Below, one piece after another: positions 7,718 to 17,003 of a stretch of 64,000 nucleotides of DNA; within the stretch, counting starts at the first letter, position 1, and the number at the start of each line of letters is the position of its first letter. Origin of the DNA: Bacillus sp. FJAT-47783 (GTDB taxonomy: Bacteria > Bacillota > Bacilli > Bacillales > Aeribacillaceae); contig NZ_JAKZKS010000005.1 in assembly GCF_022808615.1 (NCBI RefSeq), positions 62,001-126,000 on the forward strand, written 5' to 3'. A program made the position numbers and the translations under genes. The notes beneath the pieces were generated by a model. That model was not told the origin of the DNA. It searched no databases and saw only the letters and a list, made by a program, of their open reading frames with translations.

Positions 7718-8467
7718 TCAATCGATGTTTTGATTTGAGAACTTTCTCGCACCAATCAGCAAAGCAATCAAAGAAATCACGATGCCTACAACCCAAAATT
7801 TGTAATCAAATTGGACTACATCATCTACAAAGTTCATTAAGTTATCGCTTAACATTGTACTTGGCATATATTTATATAACTCGTTTAAGCCTGTAAATGG
7901 ACGGAACAAAATCCGTAGCAAGTTACTCGAGAGTCCATAAATAAATAACAGCACGATAATGATATAAACGTCTCCAACTTTCAGCATTTTTAACGTATGG
8001 GTTAGAAAGAATCCACTAAGAACAAGTGGAGCCATATTTACACACGCTACTAGATAATTACTGACGGACTGATGATCACTGTTCAGCAAGTTCTCACCTA
8101 ACAGAATCATTAAAATGACCCCAACGACACAGATGAGTAGAAAATAACTTAAAGTCAGGATTAGCTTAGACCAGAAGATGACATTTCGAGAAATGCCGAA
8201 AGAAACAGCTTGCTTAATTATAGACATATCTTTGCCAGTGAGAGCTAAATTAAAGATAAATCCTACGATTATAATCAATAAACCGCTGCTAATTACATTT
8301 GAATAGAAAAATTTACTAGTACTGTAAGGGAAATTTGGGTCATTCTGTTCAAAATAATAAAGGGCAAAAGCAGCAGCGGCGATTAGCAAAAAACATACTA
8401 AACTTGTAAAATAAAGGCCTTTTTTACGTAGTAGACGATAAAATTCGCTTTTCATATAATTAATCAT
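7718..8467 (-). CDS. ABC-2 type transporter permease
   Basis: The 249-residue protein has about six membrane helices and no ATPase motif, typical of the permease partner of BcrA/CcmA-type exporters. Its start overlaps the end of the ATPase gene by eight bases, indicating translational coupling. Together they would form an exporter, plausibly removing a membrane-active antimicrobial peptide or bacitracin-like compound. The substrate is inferred from gene order only. Confidence 0.85.
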   Translation of the reverse strand: MINYMKSEFYRLLRKKGLYFTSLVCFLLIAAAAFALYYFEQNDPNFPYSTSKFFYSNVISSGLLIIIVGFIFNLALTGKDMSIIKQAVSFGISRNVIFWSKLILTLSYFLLICVVGVILMILLGENLLNSDHQSVSNYLVACVNMAPLVLSGFFLTHTLKMLKVGDVYIIIVLLFIYGLSSNLLRILFRPFTGLNELYKYMPSTMLSDNLMNFVDDVVQFDYKFWVVGIVISLIALLIGARKFSNQNID

Positions 8468-9377
8468 GATTATTTTCCTCCACTAATCCTAAGAAGTATT
8501 CCTCTAGATTCATTGCTTCTATACGAAACTCCTTAACCATCACTCCATTATCAACTAAGATATGATTAATATCTCCACCGTTCTCTACATGATTTTGGAT
8601 AATGATTACTTGATTAGGAAGAACTTTTAACCGAATATCTGCATATGCCTGTTCTAAACATCGTGAAGCTTTGGCTGAGTCATCAACTGTCATTAGAATT
8701 TGTTTCCTACTCTTCTCTTCTAGAGACTCTCTACTTAAATCATCAATGATTACACCATCTTTGATAAATACAAAACGTGTGGCTAGCAATTTTAATTCCG
8801 TTAAAATATGACTAGAAATTAATAATGTTATTTGTTTTTCTTGATTGAGTTTCATCAATAATTTGCGGAGTTCCATAATCCCCTCCACATCCAAACCATT
8901 GATTGGCTCATCAAGCACTAAACAATCGGGGCTGCTTAAGAGAGAAAGGGCTATGCCTAATCGCTGCTTCATGCCCATGGAATAGTCTTTAAATCGTTTT
9001 TTCTTTTCGTTTGCCAGACCTACCATTTCCAGAACGTCATAAATGCGTTTTTTGTCAACGATTCCGCGTTGAATACGAAAATATTCCAGATTTTGAATCG
9101 CAGTAAAATCTGGGAAAAATGTAGGTGCTTCTATCATAAAGCCCATTCTTTTTTTCGCACGGCCTATCTCTTTACCGGATTTGCCAAATAGCTGAATCTC
9201 CCCAGTTGTCGGCATTAGTTGTCCTGCAAGAAGTTTTAAAAACGTTGATTTTCCTGCGCCGTTTTTGCCAATTAATGCACATATTTCCCCTTTTTTCAAT
9301 GAGAAATCAAGAGGTTTAATGACCTCTTTTTCCTTAAACTTTTTCGTCAATTGATACGTCTCTATAATGGTGTCCAT
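8460..9377 (-). CDS. ABC transporter ATP-binding protein (BcrA type)
   Basis: The 305-residue ATPase carries Walker A (GKNGAGKST, about residues 38-46), the signature YSMGMKQRLGIALSLL, and Walker B with the catalytic Glu (CLVLDEPINGLD), then a C-terminal extension of about 90 residues as in BcrA-type drug-export ATPases. It powers the permease encoded next to it. The gene lies 95 bases downstream of the response regulator, and the gap may hold a second promoter answering to that regulator. Confidence 0.9.
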   Translation of the reverse strand: MDTIIETYQLTKKFKEKEVIKPLDFSLKKGEICALIGKNGAGKSTFLKLLAGQLMPTTGEIQLFGKSGKEIGRAKKRMGFMIEAPTFFPDFTAIQNLEYFRIQRGIVDKKRIYDVLEMVGLANEKKKRFKDYSMGMKQRLGIALSLLSSPDCLVLDEPINGLDVEGIMELRKLLMKLNQEKQITLLISSHILTELKLLATRFVFIKDGVIIDDLSRESLEEKSRKQILMTVDDSAKASRCLEQAYADIRLKVLPNQVIIIQNHVENGGDINHILVDNGVMVKEFRIEAMNLEEYFLGLVEENNHD

Positions 9378-9472
9378 CTTTTTGACTCCTTCACTAAATT
9401 TCTTGTTACTTTCAGTTTAGCTTAGAAGTCTTTAAAATCCTTTAAGCAAAACATAAAGAATTCATAAAGAAG

Positions 9473-10162
9473 TCATACAAGCATGAAACCTACTCCCCAA
9501 ATGGTCTTTATATATTCTTCATTTGTAATTTCGGAAATTTTCTTACGCAGATTGGAGATGTGAACACTGATTGTATTATCATCACCATAATAAGTTCCTT
9601 TCCAGATGCTTTCATAAATCTCTCTTTTAGAAAGTGCTCGTTCGGGATTGCAGATGAAAAATGTTAAGATATCAAACTCAGCATTCGTCAGCTGCATCTC
9701 TTTCCCGTTTAAAGTTACAGACCGTTTTTCCATATTGTTCTTAAGTCCGCGCCATCTCATTTCGGCTGGCTGCATATGGTGAAAACTTGATTTTCGTAAT
9801 TGAACTTCCACTCTGGCCATCACTTCTTCCTGATGAAATGGTTTGGTTATGTAATCGTCCGCACCCATTTTCAATACTTGCACTTTGTTTTTAATATCCC
9901 TTTTAGCTGAAATGACAATGATGGGAATAGAACTCTTTTCTCTAATTTCTTTTATTAGTTCCTCCCCGCTTTTCCCTGGAAGCATCAAATCCAATAAAAT
10001 TAAATCAAAGGTATTATTTTCTAGCTGCAACAAACCTTCTGTACCGGAATATGCAGCAATTGATTCCATATGTAATTTTTCCATAATTATACTTAGCAAC
10101 ATATTAATCTCTTGATCGTCTTCAATAATTAGGGCTCTTTTCCCTTCATACATAATAATCAC
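9473..10162 (-). CDS. OmpR/PhoB-family response regulator
   Basis: The 229-residue regulator has a receiver domain (acidic pair in IIEDDQE, phosphoacceptor Asp about 58 in LILLDLMLPGKSG, conserved Lys about 87 in ISAKRD) and a C-terminal winged helix (MQLTNAEFDILTFFICNPE; ISVHISNLRKKI). It is the first gene of the four-gene unit and would respond to the kinase encoded at 6790. The first methionines (MIIM) leave the exact start open by three residues. Confidence 0.9.
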   Translation of the reverse strand: MIIMYEGKRALIIEDDQEINMLLSIIMEKLHMESIAAYSGTEGLLQLENNTFDLILLDLMLPGKSGEELIKEIREKSSIPIIVISAKRDIKNKVQVLKMGADDYITKPFHQEEVMARVEVQLRKSSFHHMQPAEMRWRGLKNNMEKRSVTLNGKEMQLTNAEFDILTFFICNPERALSKREIYESIWKGTYYGDDNTISVHISNLRKKISEITNEEYIKTIWGVGFMLV

Positions 10163-10219
10163 CCATTTTTTGAAATGTAGTGTTTTAAACTTTTTCTAAC
10201 TTACTTTTCAGAAGAATAT

Positions 10220-10373
10220 GGCTCACCACCAAAAGTCGGGGTTGATAATTTCTATAATATATATACCCATCTCAATTTCCCTATTTTTTTGCAATTATGA
10301 ATGTAAAATAGATGTTTGCAATGGATAATAAGGTATTGATTTTATGTCACCCCCCAAGTTATAGTGATGAGCC
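10220..10373 (-). mobile_element. MITE family B, copy 1 (154 bp)
   Basis: The element starts GGCTCACCACCAAAAGTC and ends with GTGATGAGCC, with imperfect terminal inverted repeats of about 25 bases ending in a G-run. A second copy lies in the opposite orientation at 20463-20604. The flanks AAGAATAT (10212-10219) and AAAAATAA (10374-10381) agree at 6 of 8 positions, a possible worn target duplication. It has no coding capacity and lies just upstream of the response regulator gene, so it may carry or disrupt promoter sequence. Confidence 0.7.
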
Positions 10374-10472
10374 AAAAATAATACTGTTTAAGTCCAAAAT
10401 TTTGATTTATTCATATAACTTATCCGAAATTAATTAAGTAAATTTTGAAGTTTAACTTAGCATTTTTATCTT

Positions 10473-10829
10473 TCAACATTCATAATCATCAAGGAAATCA
10501 AGATTATCTAGTGCTATATTCAATCTCTTTAGCTGTTTGATAAGAATTTCTGGCTTCACAATTCCATTTTCTTGATATTCCTTTTGATAACTGTCAGAAA
10601 ATCGAACGACGGCACCGTCTTCAATCCATTTTTTCCGATACAATTGAAAAGCCGCTTTTTTCATTTCATTTGGTGTAACAATATAACCTAAATCTACATC
10701 ATGATCTTCACTATACCCATATTCAAATCCACAACATACACAAATGTCATAGGAAGGATTGAAATTCTTTCCATACGGTGCCTCATCTAAACCATCATAT
10801 CCACATACAGGACAAATATAAGTTTTCAT
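10473..10829 (-). CDS. CPCC-type cysteine-rich zinc-ribbon protein
   Basis: The 118-residue protein has cysteines in a zinc-ribbon layout: CPVC at residues 6-9 and CVCCGFEYG with Cys 30, 32 and 33, and further Cys at the extreme C-terminus. The pattern CPxCGYDGLxExPY ... SYDICxCCGFEYG is that of the 'cysteine-rich CPCC' family. Members are small soluble proteins often found near mobile or toxin-related DNA; no function is established. The C-terminal half is helical and charged. Confidence 0.75.
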   Translation of the reverse strand: MKTYICPVCGYDGLDEAPYGKNFNPSYDICVCCGFEYGYSEDHDVDLGYIVTPNEMKKAAFQLYRKKWIEDGAVVRFSDSYQKEYQENGIVKPEILIKQLKRLNIALDNLDFLDDYEC

Positions 10830-11040
10830 TTTATTTCACCTACCTATTGATTATCGTAATACTTTCTGGTTTTTCTTCCAGTCTTCTTGACCATATTTCA
10901 GCTTGAAACTTAGATTTCGCACCCTAAGTGGCGTGAAAACATTATTTTTAGTTTAGGGAGAGATTTTAATTAATTTTTGAACTTCAAATAGCCCCCGAAG
11001 AACCATTTTTCAACATTCTTCCGTGGCTACTTTTACCTTC

Positions 11041-11556
11041 TTATTTTACAGGTAAATGGATTCGTCCAATCCTAAGTATTTCAATACCTTTGGTTGTTCG
11101 GTGGTCAGCGGTCTCCCAAACTGGCGTTGTAGTTCCCCGTATGGAAGTTTCAATACAATGACTTTGTATAAAACATTTGGAAAACGACTTGAAGGGGCAT
11201 TTCCGTAAAAGGGGTGTAGCCAACATGCAGTTTGATTCCTGCACGTTTTCCGTAATAAAGCTCCCAAGGAAGACGTGATTTCCCCACTGTAATCGTAGTG
11301 GAGTCTATCAAGAGTAGATCCTTTGAAATCTTTAATGCTCGTCGTGGCAGCCCATATTGAACGCCTACATCTGCGCAATGTCGGTAACTCTTAAATTTAT
11401 TCATTGATGCACAAACTAAGTACTTGATATGCATAAAGAAATCGAGTTTACGAGCAGAGTCTTTATAACCGATGGCTGTTTGAATATCAACAAGTTCTTC
11501 TTTTGAAATTATTTTTTTGAAGCAAATTCGGAAATATGGTGTTCTTTTTCGGACAC
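11041..11556 (-). pseudogene. Remnant of an IS4-type transposase
   Basis: Read on the minus strand from a GTG at 11556, the sequence encodes EKEHHISEFASKK, a frameshift, then EELVDIQTAIGYKDSARKL and FFMHIKYLVCASMNKFKSYR. It then jumps to LLIDSTTITVGKSRLPWEL with GKRAGIKLHVGYTP, the typical first catalytic Asp region of IS4-family DDE transposases. Later pieces (TTTPVWETADHRTTKGIEI) lie in another frame, ending at 11041. A large internal part is missing and at least two frameshifts are present, so it is dead. Confidence 0.7.
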
Positions 11557-11720
11557 CTTTTCTTGAGTTTGTGTTTGGTAAATTACATTCTACAGGAAAG
11601 GTGCTCTTTTTTGTATATTTTTTGGATTTTATTGGTTAATCAACACACCAGTAGCCTGTAACCTAATATCTACTTAATCAACCAAGTTCGATGCACAGTT
11701 ATCACGGATTCAAGTAGTAA

Positions 11721-12056
11721 TTACTCACTCTCATGAAAATCATTAAATAACTCACGGAGATAATCTCGTCGTCCATGTAGTATTCTATAAATAATAATTG
11801 AATCATCAATAATTCTATAAAAAACTAAATATGGATGTACTACAATAAAGCGGAACCCTCGCTCAACAAGGAGGTATTTTTCTTCTGAAAGGACTGAACC
11901 TAAATTAGGATAGTCAGCCAGAGTACTTATTTGAGCATTTAACTTTTCAAGGAGCTTTTCAGCGGCAAAAACATTGTCATACGAAATATAGGAAAATATC
12001 TCATCCATATCATCAACAGCTGCTGGGGTATACTTAATGGTTTTCTTTTGCGGCAT
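11721..12056 (-). CDS. RelE/ParE-superfamily toxin of a type II toxin-antitoxin pair
   Basis: The 111-residue basic protein fits the RelE/ParE fold: an N-terminal helical hairpin (AAVDDMDEIFSYIS), ADYPNLG, a beta sheet (RFIVVHPYLVFYRII) and the C-terminal IYRILHGRRDYLREL with the conserved HGRRD. Members are either ribosome-dependent mRNA nucleases or gyrase poisons; the HGRRDY ending leans toward ParE-like proteins. It overlaps the antitoxin gene by 23 bases, the usual coupling for such pairs. The gene looks intact. Confidence 0.88.
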   Translation of the reverse strand: MPQKKTIKYTPAAVDDMDEIFSYISYDNVFAAEKLLEKLNAQISTLADYPNLGSVLSEEKYLLVERGFRFIVVHPYLVFYRIIDDSIIIYRILHGRRDYLRELFNDFHESE

Positions 12057-12312
12057 TGAGTTTTCTCCGAATTGTTTCCATTACATTTTCATGCTCCATT
12101 AATTCGGCGCCTTCAGCAACCTGTTTCTCTGCGACTAATAATTTTGACTGTAATCGGTTGCGGGCTTCCATTCTTCTATAAGTTTCATGGCTCATTACGA
12201 CCAAATCAGCTTCACCGTTACGAGTGAGTATCACAGGTTCGTCCAGTTCATGGCAATATTTTGAAAATCCATTATAGTCTTGTCGTATCGAAGATGAAGG
12301 TTTAATATTCAT
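12034..12312 (-). CDS. Phd/YefM-family antitoxin
   Basis: The 92-residue protein has the Phd/YefM N-terminal DNA-binding domain (SIRQDYNGFSKYCHELDEPVILTRNGEADLVVMSHETYRRME) and a charged helical C-terminus that would wrap the toxin. It has a good ribosome binding site (GGAGGG at 12318-12323) and a -10-like TATAAT on the minus strand at 12350-12345. AT-rich half-repeats around that box could be the operator for autorepression. It is the first gene of the toxin-antitoxin operon. Confidence 0.9.
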   Translation of the reverse strand: MNIKPSSSIRQDYNGFSKYCHELDEPVILTRNGEADLVVMSHETYRRMEARNRLQSKLLVAEKQVAEGAELMEHENVMETIRRKLNAAKENH

Positions 12313-12584
12313 AAATACCCTCCAAATAGCATTATTTTAACTATATTATAACAATATTTTAAACATACATGTTTAATGAACAAAGAATTTCCTAAAAAAA
12401 TGAATACAATGTTTATTCCAATTGTATTACCTAGATTTTGTTTCTCATTTTCACATATTTTACCTTTAGTACATCCCTTAGTTCCTAATAAGCTATTTCA
12501 ATTGTTTTTTCGTTTAATGCATATTCCGAATGGAAAGGCCTATTCCTTATTCAAAAAATATACTAACATTTACTACATAATTAA

Positions 12585-12608
12585 AGCACCCCTGATAAAA
12601 GGGATGCT
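12585..12608 (-). terminator. Terminator of rlmCD
   Basis: A 9-bp stem with one mismatch (AGCACCCCT at 12585-12593, AGGGATGCT at 12600-12608), followed on the minus strand by TTTAATTA, lies 23 bases beyond the rlmCD stop. Confidence 0.6.
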
Positions 12609-12630
12609 TATACCCACTACTACAATTCCT

Positions 12631-14016
12631 TTATTTATCTTTCCTTACGAGTAGTGAACAGCACTCCACATGCATCGTATGCGGAAACATATCAACAGGC
12701 TGCACTTCCTTTGTCTCATACCCACCTTGTTCTAAAACCGCAATATCTCTTGCTAATGTCGCAGGGTTGCAGGAGACGTAAACGACCTTTTTCGGTTTCA
12801 TGTCTAAAATTGTTCCTAGTAACGACTCATCACAGCCTTTGCGTGGTGGATCAACAACGACAACATCCGCCCGAATGCCTTGTTCATACCACGCTGGGAT
12901 GACTTGTTCCGCCTCACCTACTGCGAATTCAACATTATTAATTCCGTTTAATTGTGCGTTTCGTTTCGCGTCTTCAATCGCCTCTGGGACGATTTCGACA
13001 CCGAAAACTTGTTTTGCTTTTTGCGCGAGGAAAAGGGAGATCGTTCCGATTCCGCAATAGGCATCGATGACCGTTTCCTCACCTGTTAAATGGGCATATT
13101 CCAACGCTTTTTCGTAAAGAACTTTCGTTTGTTCTGGGTTTACTTGGTAAAATGAACGAGCTGAGATCGCAAATTTAATGTTTCCGATGTAGTCATAAAT
13201 GTATTCAGATCCCCAAAGTACTTTTGTTTCGTCTCCAAAAATAACATTTGTCCGTTTTGGATTAATATTTTGAACGATGGACTTCACGTTTGGAAACTTT
13301 TCCGTAATTTGCGTTAAAATCGACTTTTTGTTTGGGAAATCATTTGTACGAGTAATAAATACTAACATCGTTTCTTTTGTTACATATCCGTGACGAACCA
13401 TGATGTGACGAAGCCAGCCTTTATGTGCTTTTTCATCATAGGCACGAATACCGTATTGACTGCAAATATTTTTTACAGCTTGAACCATCTCATCATTTTC
13501 TGAATGCTGGATGAGGCAACGTTCCATATCGATGATTTCGTGTGAACGTTTTTGATAAAAACCGGCAATTAAGCCACCTTCTCGCTCTCCGACTGGAACT
13601 TGCGCTTTGTTTCGATAATTCCATGGGTCTTTCATCCCGAGTGTAGGGTGCACCGCTACCTTGCTTACATCCACCTTTCCAATTCGAGCAAGCACTTCTT
13701 TCACGTGTTTATGCTTATGCTCAAGCTGGCCATGATAGCTTAAATGTTGAAGCTGACAACCACCGCATTGCTTATAGATTGGACAAGGTGCATCGATCCG
13801 CTCTGGACTTTGCTCATATAGTTCCATTAATCGACCGAAGCCGTAGCCTTTTTTTACTTTAATGATTTTAATCTTTGCTTTTTCACCTGGAAGTGCGTTT
13901 GCGACAAAGATCGGGAAACCGTCCACCTTTGCCACACCAGCACCGTCATGTGTTAAATCTTCAAAAACCACATCATAATATTCATTTTTTTCAATTGGAG
14001 GTACAACGTTTGTCAT
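12631..14016 (-). CDS. rlmCD: 23S rRNA (uracil-C5)-methyltransferase
   Basis: The protein methylates 23S rRNA uridines using S-adenosylmethionine; the single Bacillus enzyme (YefA/RlmCD) does U747 and U1939. From the ATG at 14016, with GGGAGA before it, it is 461 residues. It has an N-terminal TRAM domain (about 10-65), an iron-sulfur cysteine cluster ([14 protein letters not shown] plus a later Cys in MERCLIQH), an SAM-binding core ([16 protein letters not shown]), the DPPRKGC motif and the catalytic Cys in [11 protein letters not shown]. An in-frame upstream extension to 14061 lacks a ribosome binding site. The neighbouring dgkB is also its neighbour in B. subtilis. Confidence 0.95.
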   Translation of the reverse strand: MTNVVPPIEKNEYYDVVFEDLTHDGAGVAKVDGFPIFVANALPGEKAKIKIIKVKKGYGFGRLMELYEQSPERIDAPCPIYKQCGGCQLQHLSYHGQLEHKHKHVKEVLARIGKVDVSKVAVHPTLGMKDPWNYRNKAQVPVGEREGGLIAGFYQKRSHEIIDMERCLIQHSENDEMVQAVKNICSQYGIRAYDEKAHKGWLRHIMVRHGYVTKETMLVFITRTNDFPNKKSILTQITEKFPNVKSIVQNINPKRTNVIFGDETKVLWGSEYIYDYIGNIKFAISARSFYQVNPEQTKVLYEKALEYAHLTGEETVIDAYCGIGTISLFLAQKAKQVFGVEIVPEAIEDAKRNAQLNGINNVEFAVGEAEQVIPAWYEQGIRADVVVVDPPRKGCDESLLGTILDMKPKKVVYVSCNPATLARDIAVLEQGGYETKEVQPVDMFPHTMHVECCSLLVRKDK

Positions 14017-14191
14017 GTTTGCTTCTCCCTTACCTTTAATCTGCTTTCCAGATTGTATCATACAACCCGCGTTTAACCAATATGACTACCATTTGAAATG
14101 GTTGTTAATAATACGTAATGGAAGTGTAATGCTTCATTCGGTAACTTTTTCATACGATATATCGTCCAAGTTTTTGAAGGAGTGATAAGAC

Positions 14192-14347
14192 ATGGAACAA
14201 AGCTTCAAGGACTCACTCATCGAGCAAATCATCACAAAAGGGATCTATAAAGCCGAAAATGGAAAACAACTATATGAGCTAAATGTCATTGACTTATTAA
14301 AAATTGTGAATCAACTGGACAGTTCTTATCAATATTATGGAAATTAA
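14192..14347 (+). CDS. Small FbpA-like protein (51 aa)
   Basis: A 51-codon ORF starts at ATG 14192 with an ideal ribosome binding site (GAAGGAGTG) and encodes MEQSFKDSLIEQIITKGIYK followed by AENGKQLYELNVIDLLKIV. The pattern LIxxxIxKGIYKxxxGxQLYEL is that of the Fur-regulated basic protein FbpA family, small proteins linked in B. subtilis to the iron-sparing response. I do not see a convincing Fur box upstream, so regulation by iron is not shown here. It ends in a bidirectional terminator shared with dgkB. Confidence 0.7.
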   Translation: MEQSFKDSLIEQIITKGIYKAENGKQLYELNVIDLLKIVNQLDSSYQYYGN

Positions 14348-14375
14348 AATGAGCAGCTTCCCCCGCTGCTCATTT
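14347..14375. terminator. Bidirectional terminator between the small ORF and dgkB
   Basis: A perfect 11-bp stem (AAATGAGCAGC at 14347-14357, GCTGCTCATTT at 14365-14375) with a seven-base loop has A-rich sequence on the left and T-rich on the right, so it can end both convergent transcripts. Confidence 0.85.
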
Positions 14376-14376
14376 A

Positions 14377-15315
14377 TTATTCAACTGCTATTTCATTCAT
14401 TATTGGTGCACACCGCTCCGCTTTTTCTGGTGACATGACGACCTTAATATGCTGGTATAAATTTTCAAACTCACCAGGTAAAAGTCCGCCGTACTCACCA
14501 TCTAAATTGAGCTGCATCTTATTTTGATTCTTCACTTTAATTCGATTCGCCTTCGTATAAAGGATGTGATCATCATTAATGTGTTCGCCACGTAAAGCAA
14601 GGCTTGCAACTCGAATAAATTCCGCAATGTTTGCCTTCTTTAAAATTAATAAATCAAACATTCCGTCATTTAGTTTCGAATCAGGCGCAAGCTTTTCAAA
14701 TCCGCCGACAGAGTTTGTTAATGAGACGAGGAACAGCATAATTTCCCCTTGAAATAGCTTTCCATCATATTCAATTTCAACTTCTGTTGGATGAATGGAC
14801 GGTAGCATTTCAATCCCTTTTAAGTAGTACGCTAATTGACCGAGTACCGTTTTTACTTTACTTGGGACTTCATATGTGAGCTCTGTTAAGCGGCCACCTC
14901 CGGCGATATTGATAAAATAATGTTCGTTTACGCGGCCAATATCAATGTTCCTTGTCACACCATTTAAAATACCGTCAACACTATGTAATATATTGTCCCT
15001 TGGAATCCCAATAGCCCGTGCAAAATCATTCGTTGTACCGACTGGAATAACGCCGAGAGTTGGACGATTTTCCATTGGCGCAATACCGTTCACCACTTCA
15101 TTAACCGTTCCGTCTCCACCCGCTGCAATGATTAAGTCAAAATCACGACTTGCCGCCCATTTTGCTGCTTGAACTGCATCACCTTCACCCGTAGTTGCGT
15201 GGCAAGATGTTTCATAACCTGCTTGTTCAAATTTTTGCAAAACCTCTGGTAATTGCTTTTTAAATGCTTCACGACCTGAAGTTGGGTTATATATAATTCT
15301 CGCTTTTTTCATCAT
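14377..15315 (-). CDS. dgkB: Diacylglycerol kinase (DagK/DgkB family)
   Basis: The 312-residue soluble lipid kinase phosphorylates diacylglycerol to phosphatidic acid, recycling the diacylglycerol released by lipoteichoic acid synthesis. The DAGK catalytic domain is evident: RIIYNPTSGRE at the N-terminus, the nucleotide-binding GGDGTVNEVVNG near residue 75, GVIPVGTTNDFARA, and the C-terminal LNLDGEYGG loop. Length matches B. subtilis DgkB. Its position next to rlmCD and near gatCAB is the B. subtilis order, although there yerO-swrC lies between dgkB and gatB. Confidence 0.95.
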   Translation of the reverse strand: MMKKARIIYNPTSGREAFKKQLPEVLQKFEQAGYETSCHATTGEGDAVQAAKWAASRDFDLIIAAGGDGTVNEVVNGIAPMENRPTLGVIPVGTTNDFARAIGIPRDNILHSVDGILNGVTRNIDIGRVNEHYFINIAGGGRLTELTYEVPSKVKTVLGQLAYYLKGIEMLPSIHPTEVEIEYDGKLFQGEIMLFLVSLTNSVGGFEKLAPDSKLNDGMFDLLILKKANIAEFIRVASLALRGEHINDDHILYTKANRIKVKNQNKMQLNLDGEYGGLLPGEFENLYQHIKVVMSPEKAERCAPIMNEIAVE

Positions 15316-15721
15316 ACATCATCCTAAACAAGATAATGGAATTTAATGCATCTTTTCATTCACAAAGAAATATTATAATACAAATTTTTACCTTTTACAA
15401 AACTTTTATCTCTTTAAGCTTATGCTTATTAAAGAGAATATACAAGTACAAGTTTGTGACGAAATGAATGATTCAATATTTATAGTCAAAAAAGAAGCTC
15501 ATCTACCAACATATTCACATTACTAGTATTAACATACATCCTATTATATCCAATATGGTACAAAGTTAAATAAACGTTTGTTTAAACTTTTTTATATGTG
15601 CTGTTTTTCAAGTTTTTTTAGATATTTCAGTCGTGATTAGAGAATAACGAATAATGATCCATTTTCTGGATAAAAATAAATTTTGTGTTGATTTACTGAC
15701 TTTATATAAAGGAATGAGAAA
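15316..15721. other. Intergenic region with one 20-bp palindromic motif
   Basis: The 406-base region between divergent genes contains TTAAATAAACGTTTGTTTAA at 15566-15585, a member of the repeated motif family described at 17004-17111 and 20767-20953. The rest is AT-rich. Promoters for both neighbours must lie here but none is unambiguous. Confidence 0.5.
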
Positions 15722-16285
15722 ATGTTTATTCCAGATGAAACGGCGAAAAAAATAGATGATGTATATAAAACATTAGTTTTTGCTGATCAACAGGATCATA
15801 TAATTTGGTTTGAATATGTGTTTTTATCTTGGCAATGGTGGTTCGGTGTCCTTCTTACAGTTATCCCATGGATTTTATGGTGGAAATTTAGAAAGAAAGG
15901 GAGCGCGAGCCGTTTACTGTACGGAGCATTTTTTGTCATCATCATTTCGATGTCATTTGATTCATTTGGATCTGAATTAGGTTTTTGGGATTACAGATAT
16001 GAACCAATCCCGTTTTTGCCATCTTTTCTACCTTGGGATTTAAGTCTTCTTCCCGTGTCGTTTTTAGTTCTTATGCAGGTTAAACCACATGTTTCTCCAC
16101 TGATAAAAGCCATTTTCTATTCGATGATGAGCGCATTTATCGGAGAACCTTTTTTTGAATGGTTAGGGTATTATAAATCGACAAATTGGAATCCCTTTTT
16201 TTCATTGCCTCTTTACTTTTTAATCTTTTTAATTGGACATGCACTTGTGATGAGTAAAAGTTTCGAGAAGTTAACAGAAAGTTAA
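15722..16285 (+). CDS. CBO0543-type multipass membrane protein, copy 1
   Basis: The 187-residue protein is rich in aromatic residues and has about five membrane helices. The WQWWFGVLLTVIPWILWWKFRKK stretch, a conserved Asp in SFDSFGSELGFWDYRYEP, and the PxxPSFLPWDLSLLPV motif are those of the CBO0543 family, common in spore-forming Firmicutes and without known function. AAAGGAATG lies just before the start. It is followed by a second family member at 16435, and a terminator separates the two. Confidence 0.75.
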   Translation: MFIPDETAKKIDDVYKTLVFADQQDHIIWFEYVFLSWQWWFGVLLTVIPWILWWKFRKKGSASRLLYGAFFVIIISMSFDSFGSELGFWDYRYEPIPFLPSFLPWDLSLLPVSFLVLMQVKPHVSPLIKAIFYSMMSAFIGEPFFEWLGYYKSTNWNPFFSLPLYFLIFLIGHALVMSKSFEKLTES

Positions 16286-16293
16286 ACGTATGC

Positions 16294-16333
16294 CATAAAT
16301 AAGGTTAGGTACTGATGCTTAACCTTATTTATG
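16294..16333 (+). terminator. Terminator after CBO0543 copy 1
   Basis: A perfect 14-bp stem (CATAAATAAGGTTA at 16294-16307, TAACCTTATTTATG at 16320-16333) with a 12-base loop is followed by TATTTGTATTTT. Confidence 0.85.
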
Positions 16334-16434
16334 TATTTGTATTTTACAGTTGTTTTACATTTTTTGAAAGTTTACTAGAAAACGTTTTCCATCTGTTATA
16401 ATTTTGTAAATATACAAGATGGAAGGGTCTTTTT

Positions 16435-16947
16435 ATGATAGTAGCTTTCGGGATCGTATCATTACTTATTGGTTTGAAGTTTGGAGACTGGAGGAATTAT
16501 AAAAAGTACTATCCAACGATTCTATTTTTAATTATCGGGGATTTACTGTACAACATCCTAACGTATCATGATCCAGCTTGGAGATATACGAAAACTTGGC
16601 TTTTACAAAATCATACACTCGTTAATTTATGGATTATGATCACAGTGTATCCTTCAACAGTTATTATATATTTATTTTACTTTCCTAAAAAGAAAATGAA
16701 ACAGGTTTTCTACATATTACTATGGGTAATGATATATATATTATTAGAAATCATTGGACTGCACGTATTCGGGCTTATCAATCACTTTAATGGCTGGAAC
16801 ATGTGGTGGTCATTGTTGTTTGATGTCATCCTATTTGTCATTCTACCAATTCATCAAAGGAACCCTTTAGTAGCATGGGGATTGTCTCTTATCGTGATCA
16901 TTTTCTTTTTAACTACATTCGATGTAAAAATACTTAATCTTCATTGA
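16435..16947 (+). CDS. CBO0543-type multipass membrane protein, copy 2
   Basis: The 170-residue protein has about five or six membrane helices. It shares with the upstream gene the general family look: an N-terminal helix, a GDWRNYKKYYPTILF turn, WIMITVYPSTVI, and ILLEIIGLHVFGLINHFNGWNMWWS. The two copies are diverged, so this is an old duplication or two separate acquisitions. Function is unknown. It has its own terminator. Confidence 0.65.
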   Translation: MIVAFGIVSLLIGLKFGDWRNYKKYYPTILFLIIGDLLYNILTYHDPAWRYTKTWLLQNHTLVNLWIMITVYPSTVIIYLFYFPKKKMKQVFYILLWVMIYILLEIIGLHVFGLINHFNGWNMWWSLLFDVILFVILPIHQRNPLVAWGLSLIVIIFFLTTFDVKILNLH

Positions 16948-16961
16948 TGTTTAGTTAATGA

Positions 16962-16994
16962 GAAGAGCTTGTCTTGCTTTAAAAACAAGCTCTT
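16962..16994 (+). terminator. Terminator after CBO0543 copy 2
   Basis: GAAGAGCTTGT (16962-16972) and ACAAGCTCTTC (16984-16994) form a perfect 11-bp stem followed by GTTTTATT. Confidence 0.85.
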
Positions 16995-17003
16995 CGTTTT
17001 ATT

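Noticed and set aside
12376-12654. Plus-strand ORF of 92 codons before rlmCD
   Set aside because: No ribosome binding site, overlaps the rlmCD terminator and 3' end, and the sequence is AT-driven Phe/Ile/Leu-rich.
14100-14190. Fur box before the FbpA-like gene
   Set aside because: AT-rich sequence includes TTGTTAATAATACG, but it does not fit the 7-1-7 inverted repeat well enough.
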